Assembly (NCBI GenBank): GCA_025350365.1
Contig: JANXXY010000219.1
Coordinates: forward strand, 1 to 12,526
From: Bacteroidales bacterium
Lineage (GTDB): Bacteria > Bacteroidota > Bacteroidia > Bacteroidales > JAAUTT01
Length of the DNA: 12,526 bases
Reading direction: 5' to 3'
Shown here: piece by piece, positions 1 through 7,265 of the stretch
Layout: each line of letters starts with the position of its first letter
Numbering within the stretch: the first letter of the stretch is position 1
The notes under the pieces: model-generated
Database searches by the model: none
Seen by the model: only the letters and a program-made list of their open reading frames with translations
What the model was told of the DNA's origin: nothing
Program-made: the position numbers and the translations under genes

Positions 1-1
1 T

Positions 2-1591
2 TCACTCACACCTGAAAGTATGCATATGATTATGTGGGCAATGAGCGACCGGGCAATTCCAAGAAGTTTACGTATGATGGAAGGTTTTGGTGTACATACT
101 TTTCGATTCGTCAATGAAAACAACAAATCGGTGTTTGTGAAATTTCATTGGAAGCCATTGTTGGGTATACATTCCGTTGCTTGGGACGAAGCACAAAAAA
201 TTTCAGGTAAGGATTCAGATTTTCATCGCAAGGATTTATGGGAAGCAATAGAAAGTGGCAACTATCCTGAATGGAATTTTGGCGTTCAGATAGTTGAGGA
301 AAATGATGAACATAAATTTGATTTTGATTTGCTGGATCCTACTAAACTTATCCCTGAAGAAATTGTTCCCGTTCAAATAATTGGAAAGATGACTTTAAAC
401 CGCAACCCCGATAATTTTTTTGCAGAAACTGAACAGGTTGCATTTCATCCAGGTCATGTTGTTTCGGGAATTGATTTCAGTAATGACCCATTGTTACAGG
501 GACGTTTATTTTCATATACCGATACGCAACTTAGCAGGTTAGGCGGCCCTAATTTTCACGAAATTCCTATCAATCGCCCTGTGGCACCTGTGCACAATAA
601 TCAACGGGACGGACACATGCGGCAAACCATTAATACAGGGCAATCCAGCTATCATCCAAATACTACAGGCAATGGTTGTCCTTTTCAGGCCAAAGCTATC
701 GAAGGTGGATTTGTTTCATATAATGAACGAATAGATGCAAGAAAAGTACGCGCACGTAGTCAAAGTTTTTTTGACCATTTCAGCCAGGCAACATTATTTT
801 TTAATAGCCAGAGTGAATCTGAGAAAAATCATATTGTTGACGCATTCCGATTTGAGTTAGGAAAGGTTGAAAAAGAGTCGATAATTTCGCGTGTAGTGAG
901 TTTCCTTACGTTAGTGGATAAAACGCTGGCCTCAAGAGTAGCCGAAGGTTTGGGTATTCCGGTACCAATACCTGACCAAATGCTTAATCAAAATATCCCG
1001 GCTGATGGCGATCCAAAAAAATTTCAACCCATTATTGTCAAATCTAAATTGCAAAGTTCACAAGCATTGAGCATGGCAACTACAGTTAAGAATACTATTA
1101 AAACCAGGCAGATAGCCATTCTTGCAGCAAATGGGGTTGACGACGATTCAATAAATGCAATGAAACAAGCACTTGAATCAGCTGGAGCGCAAACAAAAAT
1201 AATTTCTTCTCATCTGGGATTTATTGTTACAACCAAGGGCACCCGATTAAAAGTTAATCAAAGCTTTCTAACGGCTGCTTCAGTTTTATTTGATGCAGTA
1301 TATGTGCCAGATGGGGCTCAAAGTGTGGCTTTATTGAAAGATGAACCTGAGGCTGTTCCTTTTATTAACGAAGCCTATAAACATTGTAAAGCTATAGCTG
1401 CCAATGGAGCCGGTGCGGAACTTCTGTTTTTAACTGATGGTGGAATTAAAATTCATGGCGATGGTAAAACTGGAAATGATACTAATGCTGCAATAGGAGT
1501 AATAATTAATCGAAGTGCGCAAGAATTTATAAATGCAATTGCACAACATCGTTTCTGGGAACGCCAAAAATCAATTATGATGCCAGTATAA
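2..1591 (+). CDS. katE: Large-subunit (clade 2, HPII-type) catalase, 5'-truncated by the window edge
   Basis: Heme catalase that splits hydrogen peroxide into water and oxygen, expected in the cytoplasm. The frame is open from base 2, so the gene begins outside the window; about 529 residues are present, and the family is usually about 700-750. Visible parts are the core segment beginning SLTPESMHMIMWAMSDRA, the proximal heme-ligand motif R-L-F-S-Y (the Tyr codon is at 515-517), and the NRP loop after it. The distal His and Asn lie in the missing part. From about base 1090 the protein continues into the extra C-terminal flavodoxin/DJ-1-like domain (RQIAILAANGVDDDSI) that separates large-subunit catalases from the small ones. 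The frame is intact to its TAA. It is followed by a hairpin and a repeat region, so it is probably transcribed apart from the next gene. Family call is firm; the symbol is by analogy to E. coli HPII. Confidence 0.95.
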   Translation, partial: SLTPESMHMIMWAMSDRAIPRSLRMMEGFGVHTFRFVNENNKSVFVKFHWKPLLGIHSVAWDEAQKISGKDSDFHRKDLWEAIESGNYPEWNFGVQIVEENDEHKFDFDLLDPTKLIPEEIVPVQIIGKMTLNRNPDNFFAETEQVAFHPGHVVSGIDFSNDPLLQGRLFSYTDTQLSRLGGPNFHEIPINRPVAPVHNNQRDGHMRQTINTGQSSYHPNTTGNGCPFQAKAIEGGFVSYNERIDARKVRARSQSFFDHFSQATLFFNSQSESEKNHIVDAFRFELGKVEKESIISRVVSFLTLVDKTLASRVAEGLGIPVPIPDQMLNQNIPADGDPKKFQPIIVKSKLQSSQALSMATTVKNTIKTRQIAILAANGVDDDSINAMKQALESAGAQTKIISSHLGFIVTTKGTRLKVNQSFLTAASVLFDAVYVPDGAQSVALLKDEPEAVPFINEAYKHCKAIAANGAGAELLFLTDGGIKIHGDGKTGNDTNAAIGVIINRSAQEFINAIAQHRFWERQKSIMMPV

Positions 1592-1606
1592 GTATGATAG
1601 AAAATT

Positions 1607-1641
1607 AAACTCTGGCAGGACCTTCGGACTATGCCAGGTTT
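1607..1641 (+). terminator. Possible intrinsic terminator after the catalase gene
   Basis: The arms CTGGCA (1612-1617) and TGCCAG (1632-1637) can pair across a 14-base loop. The stem extends by AAAC/GTTT (1607-1610 with 1638-1641) if one T is bulged. T-rich sequence follows (TTTTCAGGTTTT). It lies 16 bases after the catalase stop. The loop is long and the T tract is broken, so this is a moderate call; it may instead belong to the neighbouring repeat family, which shares the CCAGG-type core. Confidence 0.4.
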
Positions 1642-1652
1642 TCAGGTTTTAG

Positions 1653-1740
1653 TTTGACCTTCCAGAGTCGATAAACCTGGAAGAGTCTAATAGACCTGAT
1701 AGAGTTAATTTGACCTTCCAGAGTCGATAAACCTGGAAGA
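1653..1740. repeat. Two perfect 32-bp direct repeats with internal dyad symmetry
   Basis: Bases 1653-1684 and 1709-1740 are identical over 32 bases and are separated by 24 bases. Each copy contains CTTCCAG and its reverse complement CTGGAAG around an 11-base spacer, so each can form a small hairpin. The 24-base spacer itself holds a degraded version of the half-unit (GACCTGATAGAGTT against the repeat's ACCTGGAAGAGT). This looks like a short interspersed palindromic repeat family or decayed tandem units rather than a coding or CRISPR element. The rest of the 210-base gap between the catalase and the UbiA-like gene holds no open frame I would support and no clear Bacteroidota TAnnTTTG promoter box. 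Confidence 0.9.
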
Positions 1741-1801
1741 TTCTTATAAACCCGCTAACTAAACAACATTGATTTGTAAAGGAAAAATTTTTTCTAACAA
1801 C

Positions 1802-2707
1802 ATGAAAAAAATAGTCTTCCTGTCATGGTTTGATAAAAGTACAATACAGCATCTGCGATTGCCGTTTTCGTTTTTTCTAATGCCTGTCTTTTTATTTGCT
1901 TTAAGTCAAGCAAATACCATAAATTGGCAAACGACCATTATTGCATTTGTGATATTACATCTGTTTATTTTCCCTTCAAGCAATGGGTATAACAGTTATC
2001 AGGATAGGGACGAAACCAGTATTGGAGGTCTAAAAAATCCGCCAAAAGTTACCAAAAACTTATTTTATGCAACACTATTTTTGGATGTTGTTGGGATATT
2101 TTGCGCTTTGTTTGTTTCACTTTACTTTTCTCTGTTTGTATTGATTTTTGTGATTATGTCACGAGCATACAGTTACAGAAATGTGCGCTTAAAAAGATAT
2201 CCGTTCATCGGGTTTTTAACGGTATTTATTTTTCAGGGGGCATTTGTATATTTGATGGCCTTTTTGGCAATAACAAATTTTTCACTTGGAAATATTTTTA
2301 CGCTTAATAACATCATTTGTATGAGCGTAGCAAGCTTGTTTATGGGTAGTATTTATCCGCTCACGCAAATTTATCAGCACGAGGCAGATAAAAAAGATGG
2401 AGTCGTCAGTATTAGCTACAAGCTAGGATATATAGGCACTTTTGTATTTTCATCCATTTTGTTTTCAATAGCAACCATCTTCCTATATTACTATTTCAAT
2501 TTAAAACATCAACAACTATATTTATTATTGTTTTTATTTATCATGTTGCCCGTTATCGGGAAATTGTCCATTTGGTTTAATAAAGTTCGCAAGGATACTA
2601 AACATGCAAATTTTGAAAACACCATGACAATGAACTTGTTGACATCAACATGCATGAATTCGTACTTTTTAATCCTGATATTAAATAATCATTTCACCTG
2701 GTTTTAA
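1802..2707 (+). CDS. UbiA-superfamily integral membrane protein (prenyltransferase-like) with altered Asp motifs
   Basis: The 301-residue protein is strongly hydrophobic, with about eight to nine predicted membrane helices, and fits the UbiA prenyltransferase superfamily in length and motif order. The first motif region is at residues 61-70, NGYNSYQDRD (N64, D68, D70), where family members usually carry NDxxDxxxD. The central RAYSYRNVRLKRYP (121-134) matches the usual YS..LK segment. The second motif region is YQHEADKKDG (191-200), with Q192 where the first Asp of DxxxD is expected and D196 kept. Canonical members transfer a prenyl chain from a diphosphate donor to an aromatic acceptor. Here it leads a type III polyketide synthase operon, so the acceptor may be that polyketide. 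The altered motifs make the donor uncertain. The ATG at 1802 is preferred over a TTG at 1769, which would add 11 polar residues before the MKKI start. Confidence 0.85.
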   Translation: MKKIVFLSWFDKSTIQHLRLPFSFFLMPVFLFALSQANTINWQTTIIAFVILHLFIFPSSNGYNSYQDRDETSIGGLKNPPKVTKNLFYATLFLDVVGIFCALFVSLYFSLFVLIFVIMSRAYSYRNVRLKRYPFIGFLTVFIFQGAFVYLMAFLAITNFSLGNIFTLNNIICMSVASLFMGSIYPLTQIYQHEADKKDGVVSISYKLGYIGTFVFSSILFSIATIFLYYYFNLKHQQLYLLLFLFIMLPVIGKLSIWFNKVRKDTKHANFENTMTMNLLTSTCMNSYFLILILNNHFTWF

Positions 2708-2726
2708 TAATTTATATTAACCAGGT
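2696..2726 (+). repeat. Inverted repeat spanning the UbiA-like stop codon
   Basis: ACCTGGTT (2696-2703) is matched by AACCAGGT (2719-2726) across a 15-base A/T loop that contains the stop codon of the UbiA-like gene. It fills most of the 34-base gap before the polyketide synthase start. No T run follows, so it is not a convincing terminator. It could be an RNA processing or stabilising hairpin that changes expression between the first gene and the rest of the operon. The core CCTGG/CCAGG resembles the repeats at 1653-1740. Confidence 0.5.
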
Positions 2727-2741
2727 TAGTAAATCTATAGC

Positions 2742-3842
2742 ATGAGTAAAATTATTTCCATTGGCACAGCGGTACCAAAATTTAGTATCAACCAAAGTAC
2801 TATTTTAGAATTTATGCAGGCGGCATATAACAATGATACCGCCTCACGTAAGCTAAAAATATTGTTTCATAACAGCGGAATAAACACACGTTATTCCGTT
2901 GTTCCGGATTTTGACAATAGCAAATCGGAACACAATCTGTTTATTGGAAATAAAAGTACCCCAAATGTTGAAAAAAGATTAAACGTATTCAAAGAAAATG
3001 CTGTTTCACTTGCTATCGAGGCGATTCATATTGCGTTAACAAAAATAAATACAACTATTGCGGAGTTTAAACCAACACATTTAATTACGGTTACTTGTAC
3101 CGGATTATACGCTCCGGGTATTGATTCAGATATTATGGAGCAATTGAATTTACCGAATGATATCTTTCATACCTCTATTAATTTTATGGGATGCAATGCC
3201 GCATTTCCTGCATTAAAAATTGCGGATATGATTGCCAAAACCGACGAAAATGCAAAAGTAATAGTTGTTTGTGTGGAATTATGCACACTTCATTTTCAAC
3301 CTAAAGATAATAACGACAATTTATTATCGAACACCATTTTTGGTGATGGGGCTGCTGCAGCAATTGTTGTTTCCGATACTGCCGCAAAACATAATGAGCA
3401 GGGTGGTATGGCAATAAATGGATACTACTCATTGCTATTAGGTAAAGGAAAAAAATTAATGGCCTGGAATATCACGCCCATAAATTTTGAAATGGTTTTG
3501 GATGCCGGAATTCCTGAATTTATAGGCAATGAGGTGAATGATATTGTTTTGAAAGCTTCAAAAAACCTAAATATCGCACCAGACAAAATAGATAAATGGG
3601 CAATACATCCGGGCGGAAAAAAAATACTTGATGCAATAAAAAAACAAATGCAAATGAATGATACTGATTTGCAGTACTCATACAAAGTACTGGCTGAATA
3701 TGGCAATATGTCGTCACCAACAATTTTATTCGTATTGAATGAAATTATGAAATCGAATCACAAGCCAAATGAAACCATATTTTCCATTGGTTTTGGACCT
3801 GGGTTAAGTATTGAAACATCTTTGTTTACTTATGTGGAATAA
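2742..3842 (+). CDS. Type III polyketide synthase (chalcone/stilbene synthase-like)
   Basis: Homodimeric, ACP-independent ketosynthase expected to extend an acyl-CoA starter with malonyl-CoA and cyclise the chain to a resorcinol, phloroglucinol or pyrone. The length, 366 residues, is usual. The catalytic triad is readable: Cys151 in NFMGCNAAF, His289 in WAIHPGGKKIL, and Asn322 in EYGNMSSPTILF. The C-terminal GFGPGLSIE (350-358) is the chalcone synthase signature loop. GNMSS and this loop argue against a FabH-type KAS III, which shares the triad. The protein begins at an ATG 34 bases after the UbiA-like gene, and its end overlaps the methyltransferase start by 11 bases. Starter and number of extensions cannot be read from sequence. 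By analogy with SrsA of Streptomyces and ArsB/ArsC of Azotobacter, a long-chain fatty acyl starter giving a phenolic lipid is plausible, but that is inference. Confidence 0.93.
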   Translation: MSKIISIGTAVPKFSINQSTILEFMQAAYNNDTASRKLKILFHNSGINTRYSVVPDFDNSKSEHNLFIGNKSTPNVEKRLNVFKENAVSLAIEAIHIALTKINTTIAEFKPTHLITVTCTGLYAPGIDSDIMEQLNLPNDIFHTSINFMGCNAAFPALKIADMIAKTDENAKVIVVCVELCTLHFQPKDNNDNLLSNTIFGDGAAAAIVVSDTAAKHNEQGGMAINGYYSLLLGKGKKLMAWNITPINFEMVLDAGIPEFIGNEVNDIVLKASKNLNIAPDKIDKWAIHPGGKKILDAIKKQMQMNDTDLQYSYKVLAEYGNMSSPTILFVLNEIMKSNHKPNETIFSIGFGPGLSIETSLFTYVE

Positions 3843-4560
3843 ATTTAAAAATCGATCCAACGAAAAAGAATTGCTCGACGAATCAAATATCCCTCGTGGA
3901 TTACTTTACAAGAACCTGAGAGAACTTGATTCTCTTAACAGAACTGCTGGCGGGTTTGCTATTTCGTTAAAGGGTATAAAACATTTAATTACAGATTATC
4001 ACAAAATCTATCATATTGTCGATTTGGGTTGCGGTAGCGGTGATGCTTTAAAAGTGATTGCTGATTGGGCACGGTTAAATAATTACAAAGTTAGGTTAAC
4101 CGGTGTGGATATGAATGCCAATGCAATTGAATATTTGAAGTATCATTGTGTTGATTATCCTGAAATTAGTGGCATTACGGCTGATTACGAGGAGTATCTT
4201 AATAGCTATGTAAATGTTGATATTGTTCATTGCTCATTATTCTGTCATCATTTAAATGACGATGAACTATTACGTTTATTTATTTATTTCAGGCATCACG
4301 TAAAAATAGGTTTTATTATCAACGATTTACAAAGACATTGGATTGCATATTTTAGTGTATGGCTTTTAACACGCCTACTGAATGGTACAGCCCTGGCAAA
4401 AAACGATGGTCCTATTTCTGTTCTTCGTGGGTTCAAATCTAAGGAGCTTATCTATTTACTGATTAAAGCAAATATTACGGACTATTCTATTATAAAAGAA
4501 TGGGGTTTTCGATTTTTAATTGTTGGAAAAACAGAAAAAAATGAGGGAATGGCAGGATAA
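3832..4560 (+). CDS. Class I SAM-dependent methyltransferase of the polyketide operon
   Basis: A 242-residue Rossmann-fold methyltransferase. Motif I is VDLGCGSGD (63-71), the acidic residue after beta-2 is D93 in GVDMN, and CSLFCHHL (134-141) with INDLQRHW (163-170) covers the later motifs. The N-terminal NLRELDSLNRTAGG (28-41) is a stretch I associate with methyltransferases next to type III synthases. Its likely substrate is the polyketide or its hydroxylated form, comparable to SrsB in the Streptomyces griseus phenolic lipid operon; O- or C-methylation cannot be decided. The ATG at 3832 overlaps the synthase stop by 11 bases, pointing to translational coupling. A TTG at 3811 would add seven residues and is less likely. 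The 3' end overlaps the monooxygenase by 20 bases. Confidence 0.88.
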   Translation: MWNKFKNRSNEKELLDESNIPRGLLYKNLRELDSLNRTAGGFAISLKGIKHLITDYHKIYHIVDLGCGSGDALKVIADWARLNNYKVRLTGVDMNANAIEYLKYHCVDYPEISGITADYEEYLNSYVNVDIVHCSLFCHHLNDDELLRLFIYFRHHVKIGFIINDLQRHWIAYFSVWLLTRLLNGTALAKNDGPISVLRGFKSKELIYLLIKANITDYSIIKEWGFRFLIVGKTEKNEGMAG

Positions 4561-6127
4561 AGCATTCCAAGTTCTGATTGTTGGAGCCGGACCAACAGGA
4601 CTCATGATGGCATGTCAAATGGCTATTCATCATGTATCGTTTTGTATCATTGATAAAAACGATACACCCTCAATAAATTCGGGCGCTTTAATAGTTCAGG
4701 CGAGAACCCTCGAGATTTTTGAACAGATGGGAATTGCATGTACAGCTTTAAAAGAAGGAATCGTTGCCAATAAAGTAAACATGTTTTTCAACGGAAAAAA
4801 AAACATAAGTACGAATATAAAAAACATAGGCGGAGATCTTACTCAATTTCCTTTTCTTCTGATGCTTGAACAATCAAAAACGGAAAAATTATTAGTAAAG
4901 TTTATCGGCGAGCGCGGACATTCAGTAGATAGAGGTATCGTGTTTAAAAGTTTCATTCAAGATAAAGAAAAAACAACTTCGGTGGTTATTTTGCCTGATG
5001 GGTCTGAACAATTAATAAAGAGTAAATATATCATTGCTGCCGATGGAACAAATAGTGCAATCAGAAATTTCCTGAATATTTCTTTTATAGGCAAAACATA
5101 CCCAAAACCAATATTCATTTTAGATTGTAAGGCAAAAACAGATATTTATCCCGGTGAAATATGCTTCGCTTTTTCCAACAAGTCTGTTTCAGGTATTTTT
5201 CCATTGCAAGATTCCAGGTGGAGGATTGACAGTACTCTTCCTAAAGAAATAGAAAAATTGGAAAATATAACTTTTGACACTATTGCGAAAGATTTTCACC
5301 TCTGGACAAAGATGAATATTAATTTTCAGGGTTATGAATGGTTTTCGGTATCTCATTCTCATCAGAAATATGCAGCGTTAGTTCGTGTTCGAAACTGCTT
5401 TTTAGTAGGTGATGCGGCGCATGTTAATTCGCCCGTTGGCGCTCAGGGAATGAATACAGGTTTGCAGGATTCCTTTAATCTGGCATGGAAACTAGCATTT
5501 GTTATCAATCGCAAGGCAAAAGCTGAACTTTTGGATACTTACTCAACAGAAAGATTAGGTATTTCGAAGGGGTTTGCACAATATGCCGATATTGTTTTTA
5601 AGCTGGTTACCAGTAATAATGCCGTGGTGAAATTTTTTCGTTTTTATGTGATAAAAATCTTATTAAAGGTTTTATTCCCTTTGATGGAAAAACAAAGGAG
5701 ATTTCGTCAATTTTTTTTTACTTCTATTTCCCAGATTGGCATTCACTACCGAAACAGCAGTTTATCTTATGTGGTGTCGGAAGGCAGTTTTTTATCAGAC
5801 GCCCCCAGGCCGGGAGATCGATTGCCTTACGCTGAACTCCTATACAAAGGAAGAAATACGAATAATTACGAAATTTTAGATGTTGGTTGTTTCAATCTAA
5901 TTATTTTTTCAACTATTATACCGGAAGAAATTAAAAAAATAGCGGAAAAATATAATCTTATGGTTAAATTGGTTTCAAATCTGCCAGAAAATAAAAAAAT
6001 ATTTGAGAAGCTGGGAATAACAAAAACAGGTTATTACCTTGTGCGGCCTGATATGCATATTGCCTTACGATCAGCTATATCGAGCACCTATCATTTGAAC
6101 AAATATTTACAAACGATTCTGATATAA
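4541..6127 (+). CDS. Class A FAD-dependent aromatic monooxygenase (phenol hydroxylase-like)
   Basis: Single-component flavoprotein hydroxylase, 528 residues, expected to use NAD(P)H and oxygen to hydroxylate a phenolic ring. The FAD-binding Rossmann motif is GAGPTG (15-20). The family segment GALIVQARTLEIFEQMGI follows at 48-65, the DG motif is AADGTNSAIR (166-175), and the second FAD motif is LVGDAAHVNSPVGAQGMNTG (288-307). A C-terminal thioredoxin-like domain of the phenol hydroxylase/MhpA type starts near SDAPRPGDRLPY (419-430). Bound next to a type III synthase and a methyltransferase it parallels SrsC, which turns alkylresorcinols into quinone-level products; that role is inferred here. 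The ATG at 4541 overlaps the methyltransferase by 20 bases. A TTG at 4520 would add seven residues (LEKQKK) with no family support. Confidence 0.9.
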   Translation: MREWQDKAFQVLIVGAGPTGLMMACQMAIHHVSFCIIDKNDTPSINSGALIVQARTLEIFEQMGIACTALKEGIVANKVNMFFNGKKNISTNIKNIGGDLTQFPFLLMLEQSKTEKLLVKFIGERGHSVDRGIVFKSFIQDKEKTTSVVILPDGSEQLIKSKYIIAADGTNSAIRNFLNISFIGKTYPKPIFILDCKAKTDIYPGEICFAFSNKSVSGIFPLQDSRWRIDSTLPKEIEKLENITFDTIAKDFHLWTKMNINFQGYEWFSVSHSHQKYAALVRVRNCFLVGDAAHVNSPVGAQGMNTGLQDSFNLAWKLAFVINRKAKAELLDTYSTERLGISKGFAQYADIVFKLVTSNNAVVKFFRFYVIKILLKVLFPLMEKQRRFRQFFFTSISQIGIHYRNSSLSYVVSEGSFLSDAPRPGDRLPYAELLYKGRNTNNYEILDVGCFNLIIFSTIIPEEIKKIAEKYNLMVKLVSNLPENKKIFEKLGITKTGYYLVRPDMHIALRSAISSTYHLNKYLQTILI

Positions 6128-6197
6128 GAAAAGTCCAAAGTTTAAAGTAGTGTCTCAAACTTTTATCAACATAAATTTTCACCTGATCTTAATCATT

Positions 6198-6629
6198 ATG
6201 AAATCTTTTATCTTCTGGCAACGATGGTTATTTTACAGCAGTTTGCTATTTGCCATGTTTGGAGTGGTTTTTGCCGTATATGGCAATAATCCTTTTTTTA
6301 TGCCTTATAATAAAGCACTTGCACATGTTTTTAATTTTGGAGAAAATTTCCCCTCAACTATTGAACCATTCAGAGCTTTTATTTGGGGACCATTAGGCGG
6401 TACAATAGCCTGCTGTTATATTTTACTGGCTTTTATAACATGGTTTCCCTTCCAGAGAAAAGAGCGTTGGGCACGAAATGCCATTATTATAGCATTCGGT
6501 GTATGGGTTATATTGGATTCGTTTGTTTGCCTCTATTACGGGGTTTATTTTCAGATATATCTCATAAATGCATTCTCTATTTTACAGAAAGGCTTACCCA
6601 TTATTTTTACATGGAGAGAATTTAAATAA
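6198..6629 (+). CDS. Four-helix membrane protein of unknown function, last gene of the polyketide operon
   Basis: I do not recognise the family. From the ATG at 6198 the product has 143 residues and four likely membrane helices near 11-28, 62-83, 93-113 and 117-137. Between helices 1 and 2 is an extended loop with NPFFMPYN and FNFGENFPSTIEPF. The charged RKERWARN (87-94) sits between helices 2 and 3. A GTG at 6150 would add 16 mostly hydrophobic residues and is less likely. It begins 70 bases after the monooxygenase stop on the same strand with no clear terminator between, so co-transcription is plausible. Possible roles are export, scaffolding of the membrane-bound pathway, or none in it. 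The 139 bases after its stop have an inverted repeat but no gene. Confidence 0.75.
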   Translation: MKSFIFWQRWLFYSSLLFAMFGVVFAVYGNNPFFMPYNKALAHVFNFGENFPSTIEPFRAFIWGPLGGTIACCYILLAFITWFPFQRKERWARNAIIIAFGVWVILDSFVCLYYGVYFQIYLINAFSILQKGLPIIFTWREFK

Positions 6630-6677
6630 TACCCGGCTCTCCTACCCGCCTGACGAATAATGAATGTGTGAATGATG

Positions 6678-6696
6678 TAACTTTTCTCTAAAGTTA
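6678..6696. repeat. Inverted repeat in the leader of dps
   Basis: TAACTTT (6678-6684) and AAAGTTA (6690-6696) form a perfect seven-base dyad with a five-base centre, about 73 bases before the dps start. It could be a regulator site or a weak hairpin; nothing in it matches an operator I can name. The whole gap from 6630 to 6768 otherwise shows no gene and no clear TTG-TAnnTTTG promoter pair. Confidence 0.35.
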
Positions 6697-6768
6697 TGTA
6701 ACACAAAAGCCAGTAGTTGAGTGTAAATTTATTCCTTAAAATCTTACTTATTAATTAATTCAATATTT

Positions 6769-7242
6769 ATGAAAACAAGCATAGGAATCCCCGATCACAA
6801 CATCGAAGAAATTGTAACTCTTCTTAACACTCTGTTAGCTGATGAATATGTGCTATATACGAAAACCCGGAATGCTCACTGGAATGTTACCGGGCCAAAC
6901 TTCTACGAATTGCACAAGTTTTTTGAAACCCATTATGAAGCGTTAGATATAATTATTGATGATATTGCAGAACGTGTGCGTTCGCTTGGACATTATGCCT
7001 TGGGTACGCTGAAGGATTTTCTGAATGTAACACATATGGACGAAGAAAATCAAGAGTTTAGTAATCCAACGCAAATTATTCAAACCCTTGTCAACGATCA
7101 TGAAACAATTATTCGCATTATTCGAAATGACGTCACTCCTATTTCCGAAAAATACAAAGATTTGGGAACAGCAGATTTCGTAACAGGTATAATGGAACAA
7201 CACGAAAAAATGGCCTGGATGCTTCGGTCGCATATATCATAA
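6769..7242 (+). CDS. dps: Dps-family mini-ferritin (DNA protection during starvation)
   Basis: Twelve-subunit iron-storage shell that oxidises Fe(II), often with hydrogen peroxide, and so suppresses Fenton chemistry; some members also bind DNA. The length of 157 residues is usual. The inter-subunit ferroxidase ligands are all present: His37 in NAHWNVTGPNF, His49 in ELHKFF, then Asp64 and Glu68 in IIDDIAERVRSLG. The C-terminal helix (EQHEKMAWMLRSHIS) also fits. The N-terminus is short and has few Lys or Arg residues (MKTSIGIPDHN), so tail-mediated DNA binding is not obvious. ATG 6769 is preceded by an A/T-rich leader without a Shine-Dalgarno motif, normal for this phylum. With the catalase upstream and the Usp gene downstream, it supports an oxidative stress setting. 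Confidence 0.96.
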   Translation: MKTSIGIPDHNIEEIVTLLNTLLADEYVLYTKTRNAHWNVTGPNFYELHKFFETHYEALDIIIDDIAERVRSLGHYALGTLKDFLNVTHMDEENQEFSNPTQIIQTLVNDHETIIRIIRNDVTPISEKYKDLGTADFVTGIMEQHEKMAWMLRSHIS

Positions 7243-7265
7243 TCATTTTCAGCGGACAAAAAATT

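Noticed and set aside
1653..1740. CRISPR-like geometry (two 32-base repeats with a 24-base spacer)
   Set aside because: Only two copies, the spacer is a decayed copy of the repeat itself, each repeat is internally palindromic with an 11-base centre, and no cas gene is nearby.
2742..3842. FabH-type KAS III or DarB-like dialkylresorcinol synthase
   Set aside because: The GNMSS context of the Asn and the C-terminal GFGPGLSIE loop are those of type III polyketide synthases, and no partner DarA-type aromatase or carrier protein is present.
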